A stretch of DNA of 59,474 bases from DATCLS01 sp036563805. Lineage in GTDB: Bacteria > Actinomycetota > Acidimicrobiia > Acidimicrobiales > VFJN01. The translations under genes were made by a program, and so were the position numbers. The DNA lies in NCBI GenBank assembly GCA_036563805.1, contig DATCLS010000081.1, positions 1-59,474 of the forward strand, given 5' to 3'. The notes below the pieces were generated by a model. The model was not told the origin of the DNA. It was given only the letters and a program-made list of their open reading frames with translations, and ran no database searches. Shown here in pieces: positions 7,833 to 17,480 of the stretch (position 1 is its first letter; the number at the start of each line of letters is the position of its first letter).

Positions 7833-8162
7833 TCAGGGCTCGTCGTCGAGGTCGAGCAGGCCGTTCGCCGCGGCCAGGGCCGTGGCGGCCCGGACGGCCT
7901 CCTCGTAGACGACCGCCACGTGGTGGGCGGCGGCCGTGTCGGGGGTCAGCGGCGGGTCGCCCAGCGACCGTGGCAGGGCGCCCGGATCGGGCGTGGGCCG
8001 GATGCGCTCGACGGCCGGGATGCCGTCGGACTCGGCCTCGCCGTCGACGTCGCCCCAGAAGGCGTCGGCGGCGGCCGCGGCCTTGGACTTGGCCTGCTGC
8101 TGGCTCTGCGGGCTCTGTTGGCTCTCGCTGGACTTGTTCTTGCGACGCCGTCGCCTGCTCAT
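7833..8162 (-). CDS. Small basic-N-terminus hypothetical protein coupled to the SNF2 gene
   Basis: The 109-residue protein starts at ATG 8162, overlapping the SNF2 stop as ATGA, so the two are very probably translated together. It opens with a strongly basic run (MSRRRRRKNK), then a Ser/Gln-rich linker, an Ala/Asp stretch, and a C-terminal helix-prone segment (HHVAVVYEEAVRAATALAAA). The basic head suggests nucleic-acid binding or an accessory role to the helicase. I do not recognise a family, and the function is inferred only from position. Confidence 0.7.
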   Translation of the reverse strand: MSRRRRRKNKSSESQQSPQSQQQAKSKAAAAADAFWGDVDGEAESDGIPAVERIRPTPDPGALPRSLGDPPLTPDTAAAHHVAVVYEEAVRAATALAAANGLLDLDDEP

Positions 8163-11100
8163 GCCGCTGTCTCCTCGTCGTGGCCGTTGCGGGGCCCGAC
8201 CGACGGGCCGTCGTCGATCAGCGCCTCGGGCCGCAGGCCGAGCGCCGAGCGGAGCTGCTCGGGGGTGAGGTCGCCGACCGAGCTGCTCTGGGGCAGCACC
8301 ATGTTGGCGATGCGGCGCTTGCCGGCCACGACCTCTTCGACCTGCTCGTCGACCGTGCCCGGGCACACCAGCCGGTGGGAGATGACCGTGTTGTGCTGGC
8401 CGATGCGCCAGGCCCGGTCGCGCGCCTGGTCCTCGACGGCCGGGTTCCACCACCGGTCGTAGAGCACGACGTGGTTGGCGGCCGTCAGGTTGAGGCCCGA
8501 GCCGCCGGCCTTGATCGACAAGACGAGGGCGCCGGGGCCGGTCCCCTCCTGGAACTCCTTGATCATGCGGTCGCGGACGCCCCGGGACAGGCCGCCGTGG
8601 TAGCAGCGGATGGGCTTGCCGGTCTTCTCGGTGAGGTAGTCGGCGAGCTTCTCGCCCCACCGGGCGAAGTGGGTGAAGATCAGCATCCGCTCGCCGGCCG
8701 CGAACACGGTCTCGATCAGCTCCTCGAGCCGGGCCAGCTTGCCCGACCGGCCCTCGAGCGGGCCGGTGTCGTCCTCGAGGTAGGCGGCCGGGTGGTCGCA
8801 GATCTGCTTCAGCGCCGTGATGGCGGCCAGCACGTGGGCGGTGCGGGTGCTGGTGTCGTCGCCGGCGGCCTCGAGGTTGACACCCAGCAGGTCGTCGAGC
8901 ACGGCCTGGTACAGGCCGATCTGCTCCTGCGTCATGCCGCAGTGGTCGAGCTCGTCGATCTTGTCCGGCAGCTCGGCGGCGATCTCGGGCTCGGCCTTGG
9001 TCCGCCGGAACACGAGCAGGCCGTTGAGCGCCCGCAGCGCCGCCTCGCCCGGCGACGACGCCCCGTTGCCGGAGCTGCGGGACAGCTGCGACACGAACGC
9101 CTGCCGCCCGCCGACCAGGCCGGGGTTGGTGAAGTCGAGGATCGACCACAGGTCGCCGAGCCCGTTCTCGACCGGCGTGCCGGTCAGGGCGAGCCGCGAC
9201 CGGGCCGGGATCTCGCGCAGCTGGCGCGCCGCCTCGCTCGCCGGGTTCTTGATGGCCTGGGCCTCGTCGACGACGACCCGCCGCCACTCGATCCGGGCCA
9301 GGGCCTCGACGTCGCGCACGGCGGTGGCGTAGGTGGTGAGGACCAGGTCGGCGTCGGCCACGACCTCGGGTAGCTCGTCGGCGCCGGCCCGGTCGGGGCC
9401 GTGGTGGACGTGGACCCGGAGGCTGGGCGTGAACTTCTGGGCCTCGGCCGCCCAGTTGCCGAGCACGGCCGGCGGCGCCACCACCAGCACGGGCCCGCCG
9501 TCGGGATCGTCGGCCTTCGTGTCGACCAGGTGGGCGAGCACGGTGGGCGTCTTGCCCAGGCCCATGTCCATGGCCAGGATGCCGCCCAGCCCGACCCGGT
9601 CGAGGAACGCCAGCCAGCCCCGGGCGTCGGCCTGGTACGAGCGCAGCTCGCCCTCGAAGCCCTCGGGGGCGCCGAGCGGGGCCGGCGGCTCCTCGGAGGC
9701 GCCGCGCACGAGGTCGACCGCCCAGCCGCTGCCGCCGACCACGGCCGGGCCGGCCAGCGTGCCCTCCTCGAGGCCGACCGCATGGCGGAGGATGGCGGCC
9801 CCGGAGAGCTCGGTCTGGTTCGCCCGCTCGGCCAGGGCCTTGGCCGCGGCGTCGAGGTCGGCCCGGTCGAGCTCGACCCACCGGCCCTTGGCCTGGACCA
9901 GCGGCCGGGCCTGGGCGCTGAGCCGGGCGATGGCCTGGGCGTCGAGCTCGACGTCCTCGAACATGACCGACCAGCGCACCTTGGACAGCTGGTTGGGGCC
10001 GACCATCGACGGGCCCCGGGCCTCGGCCTCCAGGCGGAGGCGGGGCTGGGGGCGGCCCCGCAGCGAGGCGGCCGGCACCCGGACGTCGAAGCCGGCGGCG
10101 GCCAGGATCCGACCGGTCCGCGTCATCATCTCCCACGCCTCCTCGATGCCGAGGACGACGTGGCCACGGCGCCCGGTGCGCTCGAGCGCGGGGACGAGCC
10201 GCTCCAGGCGGCGGAGCTGGGCTTCGGCCCGCTGGGCCTTGGTCTGCGAGGCGGCCTTGAGCGCCCGCTCGATCGGGACCGGCTGCCGTTCGACGCCCGT
10301 GGCCTCCACCGACAGGAGCCAGCCGCCGTCCTGCTCGGGGGCGTCGAGCCGCACGATCAGCGACACGTCGCCGTCGCCCAGCACCGGCGACGCCCAGCGC
10401 CGCAGGCCGTCGGCCACCTCGCCGGCGGCCCGGTGGGCGGCGGTGAACGGCGTGCCGGCCAGACCGGCGAGCACGGCCTCGGACACGTCGCGCCGCGACC
10501 GCGCCACCGGCGGCGTGGCTGCGGTGACCAGGCGGGCGGCGCCGGCCCGGCACACGGCGTCGACCACGGCGGCCAGCACGGTGCGGCACGTCTTCTCGGG
10601 CCGGACCGAGGCGTCGAGGGCGTTGACCGAGCCGGGCATGCGGGCCGACAGCTTGCGGACCCGGCGGGCGTCGACGACCGCCGGCACCCACTGCACCGAG
10701 TACGAGCCGGTCTGCTGCTGGCGGCCCTTGCCGGCCTGGCGGGCGGCCCGGCTGGGCCGGGCCAGCGTCGGCACCATACGGCCCTGGGCCACGAGCTCGG
10801 TGCCCCAGGCGGCGATCTCGCCCAGCCACCGCACGCCGGGGCCGGCCTCGGTGGCCAGCTGCCCCGCCCCCACGCCGACCAGCCAGCCGAGCGCGGCGCT
10901 CACCGGGGCGGCCACGGCCGGGGCCCGCTCGCCGGTCGGGAGCGGCACGTCGCCGTGCTCGGCCCAGTCGATGGCCGACGCTCCCGCCTTGTCGATCAGC
11001 GCGGCCAGGTCGTCGCGGCTCACGGGGGCGGCGCCCCGGTTGCCGCCCCACAGGACGACGTTGCCCGACTCCCAGGTCGCCTGGAGAACCGGCTCCCGGG

Positions 11101-11428
11101 GCTCCTCGGGCTCGAGGACCTCGATCTCGGCCGCCGCCTCCTGCGGCAGCGGGCCGACATCCTCGCCGGTCAGATCGAACAGGCTGTCGGCCAGCCGCTC
11201 CCGTTCGTCGCACAGGTCGAGCAGCGCCTGCTCGCGCTCCTCACGGTCGGAGCGGGCGACGACCTCGATCGCCTCTTCGGTCTCCTCGAGCAGGGCACGG
11301 AGCACCTTGGCCCACCGCTCCCGGTCGGCCTCCAACACCGCCAGTTCGTCCGGTGCGATCGTCCCCGCTGCCTCGGACGCGACGAGCGCGTCGAAGTTGA
11401 TCTCGTCCAGTTCTCTCTCCAGATCCAC
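8159..11428 (-). CDS. SNF2-family DEAD/DEAH ATPase (HepA/HelZ-like)
   Basis: This is a DNA-dependent ATPase of the SNF2/Rad54 superfamily, 1089 residues long. Residues 1-110 are acidic and helix-forming, and 110-560 hold the SNF2-associated N-terminal region. The ATPase core begins near 610 with Walker A MGLGKTPT, then DEAQAIKNP (near 722) and LTGTPVENGLGDLWSI. The helicase C domain has IFTHFARWGEKLADY, CYHGGLSRGVRDRMI, KAGGSGLNLTAANHVVLYD and the motif QARDRAWRIGQ near 1006. Mycobacterial HelZ is a similar protein; remodelling of DNA-protein complexes or RNA polymerase recycling is possible. The start is GTG 11428 with a weak Shine-Dalgarno. It is followed by a coupled small basic protein gene. 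Confidence 0.93.
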   Translation of the reverse strand: MDLERELDEINFDALVASEAAGTIAPDELAVLEADRERWAKVLRALLEETEEAIEVVARSDREEREQALLDLCDERERLADSLFDLTGEDVGPLPQEAAAEIEVLEPEEPREPVLQATWESGNVVLWGGNRGAAPVSRDDLAALIDKAGASAIDWAEHGDVPLPTGERAPAVAAPVSAALGWLVGVGAGQLATEAGPGVRWLGEIAAWGTELVAQGRMVPTLARPSRAARQAGKGRQQQTGSYSVQWVPAVVDARRVRKLSARMPGSVNALDASVRPEKTCRTVLAAVVDAVCRAGAARLVTAATPPVARSRRDVSEAVLAGLAGTPFTAAHRAAGEVADGLRRWASPVLGDGDVSLIVRLDAPEQDGGWLLSVEATGVERQPVPIERALKAASQTKAQRAEAQLRRLERLVPALERTGRRGHVVLGIEEAWEMMTRTGRILAAAGFDVRVPAASLRGRPQPRLRLEAEARGPSMVGPNQLSKVRWSVMFEDVELDAQAIARLSAQARPLVQAKGRWVELDRADLDAAAKALAERANQTELSGAAILRHAVGLEEGTLAGPAVVGGSGWAVDLVRGASEEPPAPLGAPEGFEGELRSYQADARGWLAFLDRVGLGGILAMDMGLGKTPTVLAHLVDTKADDPDGGPVLVVAPPAVLGNWAAEAQKFTPSLRVHVHHGPDRAGADELPEVVADADLVLTTYATAVRDVEALARIEWRRVVVDEAQAIKNPASEAARQLREIPARSRLALTGTPVENGLGDLWSILDFTNPGLVGGRQAFVSQLSRSSGNGASSPGEAALRALNGLLVFRRTKAEPEIAAELPDKIDELDHCGMTQEQIGLYQAVLDDLLGVNLEAAGDDTSTRTAHVLAAITALKQICDHPAAYLEDDTGPLEGRSGKLARLEELIETVFAAGERMLIFTHFARWGEKLADYLTEKTGKPIRCYHGGLSRGVRDRMIKEFQEGTGPGALVLSIKAGGSGLNLTAANHVVLYDRWWNPAVEDQARDRAWRIGQHNTVISHRLVCPGTVDEQVEEVVAGKRRIANMVLPQSSSVGDLTPEQLRSALGLRPEALIDDGPSVGPRNGHDEETAA

Positions 11429-11526
11429 TTCGGTGCCGGCGCCTGCGGTTGCCCTCGCAATCCGCTCGCCAGGCCAACGGCACCGGCAACAGTGGCCATC
11501 GACCCTGAGGGACAGCCACCGCTCAT

Positions 11527-11532
11527 AGTGTA
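11527..11532 (-). promoter_or_regulatory. Candidate -10 box upstream of the SNF2 gene
   Basis: TACACT on the minus strand (TANNNT) lies in the only AT-rich patch upstream of the SNF2 start and would leave a leader of about 90 bases before GTG 11428. The wider gap 11429-11598 shows nothing else I can name. Confidence 0.3.
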
Positions 11533-11598
11533 AGGGGCGCGCGACCCCAAACCGCGCATCCGGAGCGATCCTCTGTCAGATTCGGGTCAGCCCGGTCG

Positions 11599-13680
11599 TC
11601 AGCCGGCGTCGGGGTTGTGCTCGGGGCCGAGCCGCTGCCACAGGAACTCGAGGACCAGGGCCCACATGGTGGCGGTCTGCTCGTTGTCGGCGGCCGCCCC
11701 GTGGCCGCCCTCGACGTTCTCGTAGTAGCGCACGTCCTGGCCGAGCTCGAGCATGGCGGCCGTCATCTTCCGGGCGTGGCCGGGGTGGACGCGGTCGTCC
11801 CGGGTCGAGGTGACGAACAGCGTCGGCGGGTAGGTCCGGCCCGGCTCCAGCAGGTGGTAGGGCGACCAGTGGCGCATGTAGGCCCAGTCCGCCGGGTCGT
11901 CGGGGTCGCCGTACTCAGCCATCCACGACGCCCCGGCCAGCAGCAGGTGGTAGCGCCGCATGTCGAGCAGCGGGACCTGGCACACCACGGCCCCGAACAG
12001 CTCGGGTCGGGTCGTGAGCATGACCCCGGTCAGCAGGCCGCCGTTGCTGCCGCCCTGGATGCCGAGGCGGGCTGGGACCGTCAGGCCCCGGTCGACCAGG
12101 TCGCGGGCCACGGCCGCGAAATCCTCGTAGGCCCGGGCCCGGTTCTCGCGGACCGCGGCCCGGTGCCAGCGGGGCCCGTACTCGCCCCCGCCCCGGATGT
12201 TCGCCACCACGTACGTGCCGCCCCGCGCCAGCCAGCCCCGGCCGATGGTGGCGCTGTAGTGCGGCGTCTCCGACACCTCGAAGCCGCCGTAACCGGTCAG
12301 CAGCGTCGGCGCGTCGGGGCCGGCGCCCTCCGGGCCCGCCACGAAGTAGGGCACCCGGGTGCCGTCGTCGGAGATGGCGAAGTGCTGGCGGGTCGTGATG
12401 CCGGTGGCGTCGAACCGGTGGGGGGCGTGGCGGAGGACCTCGACCTCGCCGCCCACCACGCCCCGGCGCAGCGTCGGCGGCTCGGTGAACGACTGGGTGT
12501 CGAGGAAGTACTCGTCGCTGTCGTCGGGGTCGGTGTCGACGATGTCGGCGACGCCCAGGTCGGGGCCGCCGGGCAGCGGGCGGGAGGCCCACTCCCCCGC
12601 CCCGCCGGCTTCCTCGCCGGCGCCGACCCCGGCGCCGGCGTCGCCGCCGGGCGGGGTCAGGACGTGGAGGCGGGTCTTCACGTCGGACAGCGTGCTGACG
12701 ATCAGGTGGTGGCGGGTCCAGGCGAAGCCGTTGAGCGAGGTGTGCTCGTCCGGCCGGAACAGCACGGTCAGCGAGCGGTCGCCGGCCAGCCAGTCGTCGA
12801 GTCGGGCGGCCAGCAGCGACCCGGCCGGGTGCTCGACGCCGCCCACCGTCCACGGGGTGCGGGGCCGGATCAGCAGCCACTCCCGCTGGATGGCGGTCCC
12901 GGCGTCGTCGGGCACGTCGATCTTGACCCGGCTGCCGTCGGGGCGCAGCACGAAGGTCTCATCGGTGAAGAAGTCGGGCAGTCGGCCCACGAAGTCGCGC
13001 TCGAAGCCGGGCGTCGGGTCGTGGTGGGCGAAGACGGCGACGTCGTCAGGCTTGCCCTCGTAGACCATCTCGGCCTCGTCCAGCGGCGTGCCCCGCGTCC
13101 AGCGCTTGACGATCCGGGGGTAGCCCGAGGTGGTGAGCGAGCCGGGGCCGAAGTCGGTGCCGACGTAGATGTGGTCGAGGTCGATCCAGCCGACGTCGGT
13201 CTTGGCCTCGGGCAGCTCGAAGCCGCCCTCGACCAGCTCGCCGGCGTCGACGTCCAGCTCGCGGACGACCGTGGCGTCCGCGCCGCCCCGCGACAGCTGG
13301 ATGAGCGCCCGCCCGAAGCCGGGGCGCAGCACCGCCGCCCCCTGCCACACCCAGCTCTCGCCCTCGCGCTCGGCCAGCGCGTCCACGTCGAGCAGCACCT
13401 GCCACTCGGTGTCGGCCGAGCGGTAGGACTCGAGCGTCGTGCGCCGCCACAGCCCCCGGGGGTGGTCGGCGTCGCGCCAGAAGTTGTACAGGTACTCGCC
13501 CCGGCGCCGGACGTAGGGGATGCGGTCGTCGGCGTCGAGCGCCTCGAGGATCTCGGCCTTGAGCCGCCGGAAGCGCTCGCTGCCGGCCAGCTCCGCGAAC
13601 GCCTCGTCGTTGCGCTCGCGCACCCAGGCCAGGGCCCGCTCGCCCTCGATGTCCTCGAGCCACAGGTACTGGTCGTCCAC
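11599..13680 (-). CDS. Prolyl oligopeptidase family serine peptidase (S9)
   Basis: Prolyl oligopeptidases combine an N-terminal seven-bladed propeller with a C-terminal alpha/beta hydrolase. The propeller occupies residues about 60-430. The catalytic part contains GGSNGG with S545, the aspartate in TSTRDDRVHPGH, and the histidine in EGGHG. No signal peptide is visible, so it is probably cytoplasmic, like most S9A enzymes. GTG 13680 is the only possible start because an in-frame TAG lies four codons upstream. A glycine/alanine-rich insertion (GAGVGAGEEAGGAG) interrupts a propeller loop. It probably cleaves short peptides after proline, though acylaminoacyl peptidases also belong here. Confidence 0.92.
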   Translation of the reverse strand: MDDQYLWLEDIEGERALAWVRERNDEAFAELAGSERFRRLKAEILEALDADDRIPYVRRRGEYLYNFWRDADHPRGLWRRTTLESYRSADTEWQVLLDVDALAEREGESWVWQGAAVLRPGFGRALIQLSRGGADATVVRELDVDAGELVEGGFELPEAKTDVGWIDLDHIYVGTDFGPGSLTTSGYPRIVKRWTRGTPLDEAEMVYEGKPDDVAVFAHHDPTPGFERDFVGRLPDFFTDETFVLRPDGSRVKIDVPDDAGTAIQREWLLIRPRTPWTVGGVEHPAGSLLAARLDDWLAGDRSLTVLFRPDEHTSLNGFAWTRHHLIVSTLSDVKTRLHVLTPPGGDAGAGVGAGEEAGGAGEWASRPLPGGPDLGVADIVDTDPDDSDEYFLDTQSFTEPPTLRRGVVGGEVEVLRHAPHRFDATGITTRQHFAISDDGTRVPYFVAGPEGAGPDAPTLLTGYGGFEVSETPHYSATIGRGWLARGGTYVVANIRGGGEYGPRWHRAAVRENRARAYEDFAAVARDLVDRGLTVPARLGIQGGSNGGLLTGVMLTTRPELFGAVVCQVPLLDMRRYHLLLAGASWMAEYGDPDDPADWAYMRHWSPYHLLEPGRTYPPTLFVTSTRDDRVHPGHARKMTAAMLELGQDVRYYENVEGGHGAAADNEQTATMWALVLEFLWQRLGPEHNPDAG

Positions 13681-13790
13681 GACGCCTGTCTAGCCGGAGG
13701 GGGGAGGGAACCGTTCCCTCCCCCGCGACCGGCTCTCGGGCTACCGCATGGGGCCCGGTCGGGGCGCCGGGTCGGGGCGCGCTCGGACCG

Positions 13791-15890
13791 CTAGTGCTCG
13801 TGGTCGCCATGCGTCGTCGTCGTTGCGCCCCGGGTCGTGGTGGTCGTCGACCCCTGGGTCGTCGACGTGGTCGGCCCCTGGGTGGTGGTCGAGCCGCCGC
13901 CCCCGTGGTCGTGGCCGCCGTGGTCGTGGTCGTGGTCGCCGGGCAGCGACGCCACGTACGCCGCCACCGCCGCGATCTCATCGGCCGTCAGCTGGTCGCG
14001 CCACGCCGGCATGCCGCCCCGACCGTTCGTGATGACCTCGGCGATCTCCTCGACCGAGTGCTCCTGGCCGATGCCCCGCAACGAGGGGCCGTTGCCGCCC
14101 GAGCCGTCGGCGCCGTGGCAGGCGGCGCAGTTATGGGCGAACAGGGCCTCGCCGTCGGCCTCCTCCCCCGGCTCCTCGGGCTCGGGCTCGCCACCGATGC
14201 GGAAGGCCAGCAGGCCGCCGCTGGGCGACTCGCCGTTCAGCGACCAGCCCCAGCCGGCGTAGACCAGGCCGTTGGCGATGGCGACGCCGCCGGCGGCCGG
14301 GGCCGGCGTGCGCCAGTCCCACACCCGGCGGAGGCCGTCGGCCGCGTCGTAGGCCGCCACCCGGCCGCTGTTGTCGGTGACGTACACCAGGCCGTTGGCC
14401 CAGGCGATCTGGCTGACGACGCCGGCGCCCACGTCGACCCGGGCCAGCTCCTGGCCGGTGGCGGAGTCGAGGGCGATCAGGTCGGCCGCCACGCCGCCCC
14501 GGTTGGACGTCAGGTAGATGACGTCCGCCTGTCGGCCGACCCGGGCGCCGTCGACCACCGCGGCCGAGGCCATGACCCCGCCCTGGATCGAGCCGGACGT
14601 CAGGTCTCTGGTCCAGATCAGCTCGCCGGTCTGCCGGTTGAGCACGTGGTAGTCGCCGGCCTTGTCGCCGACGCCGATGGCGTCGACGCCGTTGACCTCG
14701 AGCAGGCTCGGCACCATCGCGTCGGCGTCGGGCCCGACGTCGGGGTCGGAGTTGCCGGGGATGTTCCACCAGTCGCCCTCGGTGAACTGGTGGACCCAAC
14801 GCTGCTCGCCCGTCTCGAGGTCGAGGGCGATGAGCGCATCGCTCCGGCCGGTGGTGGGGCGGGAGTACTGGTTGCCGGTGCCGATGTAGACGAGGTTCCG
14901 CTCGGTGTCGACGACCGGGTACGCCCACACGCCGACGCCCGGGCCCTCGTCGGGGCCGTCGGCCGGGCAGTTGTCCCGACTGGCGTTCTCGGGACCGCAG
15001 GACGTCCAGTACCGCCAGCGCTCCTCGCCGGTGGCGGCGTCGAGGGCGACGACGCTGCCCCGGAACGTGAGCTCGCCGCCGTCCCACCACTCGTCGCTGG
15101 AGACCGGCACGATCACCAGGTCGTCGACGACGACCGGCGAGCCGTAGATCACGGCCACCTCGTGGGCGTCGGCCTCGACCTCCCAGACCTCGGCGCCGGT
15201 GTCGCGGTTCAGCGCCACGACCCGGCCGTCCCACGTGCCGGCGTAGACCCGCTCGTCGTCGACGGCCACGGCCCCGGGCACCTCGTCGCCCACGCCGTGG
15301 GACCAGAGGCGGGCGCCGGTGGCGGCGTCGAGCGCGTGGACGTTGTTGGCCCAGTCGCCGACGTAGACCTTGCCGTCGGTCACGATGGGCGTGCCCGACA
15401 CGCCCTCGACGCCGGTCAGCTCCCAGGCCCGGCCGAGCTCGTCGACGTTGTCGCGGGTGATGGCGTTCTCGTTCAGCGGCGCCCGGGTGCTGGCCAGGTC
15501 GTAGCCGACGGTCGGCCAGCCGGACTGCGGCGGCGGCTGGCTCCCGCAGCTCTCGATCTTGGTCCAGGTGCCGGGCGGGCCCTCGCGCAGCGCCGTCGTG
15601 TCGAACATCAGGCCCAGGTAGGCGTTGCTGCCCTTGGCCCACACGAAGACCAGCCACTGCGTGGCGCGGTTGGCCAGGACGTGGGCCAGGTTCGTGGCCT
15701 GGACGCAGCCCGGCGTGGGCGACGGCGCCTGGGCGGCGACGGCCGCGGCGCGGGCCCGGGCCATCGTGGCCGGGCTGGCGGCCGCTGGCCCGGCCGCGCG
15801 GTGGACGACACCCGCCAGCAGCGATGCCGCCAGCGCCGCCACGGCCAGGACCAGGCCGACGTGGCGTAGAGATCGCGAGCGATGGGACAC
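13791..15890 (-). CDS. Exported PQQ-dependent dehydrogenase-like protein with C-terminal cytochrome c domain
   Basis: Residues 1-45 are a signal peptide (basic HRSRSLRH, then a hydrophobic stretch ending AAAS). Residues about 120-560 form a beta-propeller with repeated PQQ blades (LDAATGARLWSHG, LNRDTGAEVWEVE, LDAATGEERWRYW, LDLETGEQRWVH, LNRQTGELIWT). Residues about 575-655 are a class I cytochrome c domain with heme motif CAACH (C588, C591, H592) and a likely distal Met in GGMPAW. This layout is that of quinohaemoprotein alcohol dehydrogenases and polyvinyl-alcohol dehydrogenases. The last 45 residues are a His/Gly/Asp and Thr-rich tail. GTG 15890 follows GGGGGA. The substrate cannot be told. 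Confidence 0.85.
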   Translation of the reverse strand: MSHRSRSLRHVGLVLAVAALAASLLAGVVHRAAGPAAASPATMARARAAAVAAQAPSPTPGCVQATNLAHVLANRATQWLVFVWAKGSNAYLGLMFDTTALREGPPGTWTKIESCGSQPPPQSGWPTVGYDLASTRAPLNENAITRDNVDELGRAWELTGVEGVSGTPIVTDGKVYVGDWANNVHALDAATGARLWSHGVGDEVPGAVAVDDERVYAGTWDGRVVALNRDTGAEVWEVEADAHEVAVIYGSPVVVDDLVIVPVSSDEWWDGGELTFRGSVVALDAATGEERWRYWTSCGPENASRDNCPADGPDEGPGVGVWAYPVVDTERNLVYIGTGNQYSRPTTGRSDALIALDLETGEQRWVHQFTEGDWWNIPGNSDPDVGPDADAMVPSLLEVNGVDAIGVGDKAGDYHVLNRQTGELIWTRDLTSGSIQGGVMASAAVVDGARVGRQADVIYLTSNRGGVAADLIALDSATGQELARVDVGAGVVSQIAWANGLVYVTDNSGRVAAYDAADGLRRVWDWRTPAPAAGGVAIANGLVYAGWGWSLNGESPSGGLLAFRIGGEPEPEEPGEEADGEALFAHNCAACHGADGSGGNGPSLRGIGQEHSVEEIAEVITNGRGGMPAWRDQLTADEIAAVAAYVASLPGDHDHDHGGHDHGGGGSTTTQGPTTSTTQGSTTTTTRGATTTTHGDHEH

Positions 15891-16045
15891 GATTCCCCCT
15901 CTCCCAGCTACCGCCCGCCCCTGGGCTCCCCACAGCCCGATGCTGACCCGGGCTGATAATAATGCCATGACTATGGGTTCCGTCGCCGGTGACGGACCTC
16001 GTTGCCATGCGCCGGGGGGAAGGAAGCAGCGATCGGGCGGCCGGC
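15891..16045. promoter_or_regulatory. Upstream region of the PQQ dehydrogenase gene with AT-rich patch
   Basis: Between the MFS stop and the dehydrogenase start there is a marked low-GC patch at about 15953-15981 (TGATAATAATGCCATGACTA), rare in this sequence and a plausible promoter core for the minus-strand dehydrogenase gene. I cannot assign exact -10 and -35 boxes. Confidence 0.3.
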
Positions 16046-17458
16046 TCACCGGTCCACGCCGACGCCGCCGGGGCCGCGCCAGGCGACGAGCGCGGCGACG
16101 GCGACCAGCGCGGTGGCGGCCAGGAAGCCGGCGCGGTAGCCGCTGGTCGCCGCCCGGTCGGCGCCGAGGTGGTCGTGGGTGCGGGCGACGGCGGTGGCGA
16201 TCGAGGCCAGCAGCGCCAGGCCGAGCGCGGTGCCCAGCTCCTGCGCCGTGCTCAGCACGCCCGACGCCAGGCCCTGGTCCGCCTCGGGCACGTCGCTCGT
16301 GGCGGTGATCATGGTCGGGGCGAACGCCAGGCCGTTGCCCAGCGCCACCAGCACGAGCCCGGGCAGCACGGAGGCGGCGTAGCTGCCGCCCACGTCGACC
16401 CGGGTGAGGGCCAGCAGCCCGAGGGCCGTCACCGCGGAGCCGGCGACCAGCAGCCGGCGCGTGCCCCACCAGCTCGCCCCGCGGCCGGCCAGGGGCGACA
16501 CCGCCAGCACCACCCCCGTCACCGGGGCGAAGGCGAGGCCGACCGCCAGGGCCGAGTACCCGAGGACCAGCTGCAGGTAGAGCGTGGCGAAGTACAGCGC
16601 CCCGCCCGTGGCCCCGGCGAGCAGGGCGAGCACGCCATTGCCGGTCCGCACGCCCGGCTGCCGCAGCAGCCCGAAGCGGACCAGCGGCGCCGCCTGCCGG
16701 CGTTCGACGGTCACGAACAGGGCGAGCAGCGCCCCGGCGCCGGCGACGGCCAGGGCGGACCCGGCGTCGAACCCGTGCTCGCTGACCCGGGCCAGCCCCA
16801 GGCTGAGGGCGGCCACGGTCCCGGCGAGGGCGGCGGCGCCCGCCACGTCGAGCCGCGGCGCCTCCTCGGCGTGGCTCTCGGGGACGATCCGGCGGACCAG
16901 CGCCAGCGCCGCCAGCCCGACCGGCGCGTTGAGCAGGAACACCCACCGCCAGCCGAAGGCGTCGGTGACGACGCCGCCGAGCAGCTGGCCGGCGATGGCC
17001 CCGCCCGAGCCGACCGCCGCCCACAGGCCCAGGGCCCGGTTGCGCGGCGCCCCTTCGGGGAACGTGGCCATGAGCAGGGCGAGGGCCGTGGGCGACACCA
17101 GCGCCGCCCCGCACCCCTGGGCGGCCCGGCTGGCGAACAGCTGCCAGCTGCCCTGCGCCAGGCCGGTCGCGACCGACGCGGCCGTGAACAGGGCGATGCC
17201 GGCGAGGAAGATGCGCCGCCGCCCGAACAGGTCGCCGGCCCGGCCGGCGACGATCAGCAGGCTGCCGAACGTGAGCGTGTAGGCGACCCCGGCCAGCGGC
17301 AGCTGGGCGTCGGCGATGGCGAGCTCCCGCTTGATCGACGGCAGCGTCACGTTCAGCACGACGACGTCGACGATGAGCAGGAACTGGGCGACGCACAGCG
17401 TGGCCAGCGCCAGGCCCGGCGCGGCCGTGCGGGCGCCCGCCGCGTGTGTTCCGACCAA
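16046..17458 (-). CDS. MFS transporter, DHA2 (EmrB/QacA) drug-efflux type
   Basis: This polytopic membrane protein of 470 residues has about 14 hydrophobic segments and DHA2-family motifs: IVDVVVLNVTLPSI in the first helix, the loop GRAGDLFGRRR (motif A), and WRWVFLLNAPVG (typical of EmrB/QacA). Such proteins export drugs or toxic metabolites using the proton gradient. TTG 17458 is chosen because GGGAGG lies 5 bases upstream; a TTG 21 bases further upstream lacks this. It is divergent from a TetR gene, and a double palindrome lies between them, so the TetR probably represses it. Confidence 0.9.
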   Translation of the reverse strand: MVGTHAAGARTAAPGLALATLCVAQFLLIVDVVVLNVTLPSIKRELAIADAQLPLAGVAYTLTFGSLLIVAGRAGDLFGRRRIFLAGIALFTAASVATGLAQGSWQLFASRAAQGCGAALVSPTALALLMATFPEGAPRNRALGLWAAVGSGGAIAGQLLGGVVTDAFGWRWVFLLNAPVGLAALALVRRIVPESHAEEAPRLDVAGAAALAGTVAALSLGLARVSEHGFDAGSALAVAGAGALLALFVTVERRQAAPLVRFGLLRQPGVRTGNGVLALLAGATGGALYFATLYLQLVLGYSALAVGLAFAPVTGVVLAVSPLAGRGASWWGTRRLLVAGSAVTALGLLALTRVDVGGSYAASVLPGLVLVALGNGLAFAPTMITATSDVPEADQGLASGVLSTAQELGTALGLALLASIATAVARTHDHLGADRAATSGYRAGFLAATALVAVAALVAWRGPGGVGVDR

Positions 17459-17480
17459 GGCGACCTCCCGATAGCCCAAG

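Noticed and set aside
7833..11213. Minus-strand frame of 1126 codons across the SNF2 gene
   Set aside because: Most of it is a shifted frame of the SNF2 gene with Arg/Pro/Gly-rich nonsense; only its last 109 codons, after ATG 8162, look real and are listed separately.
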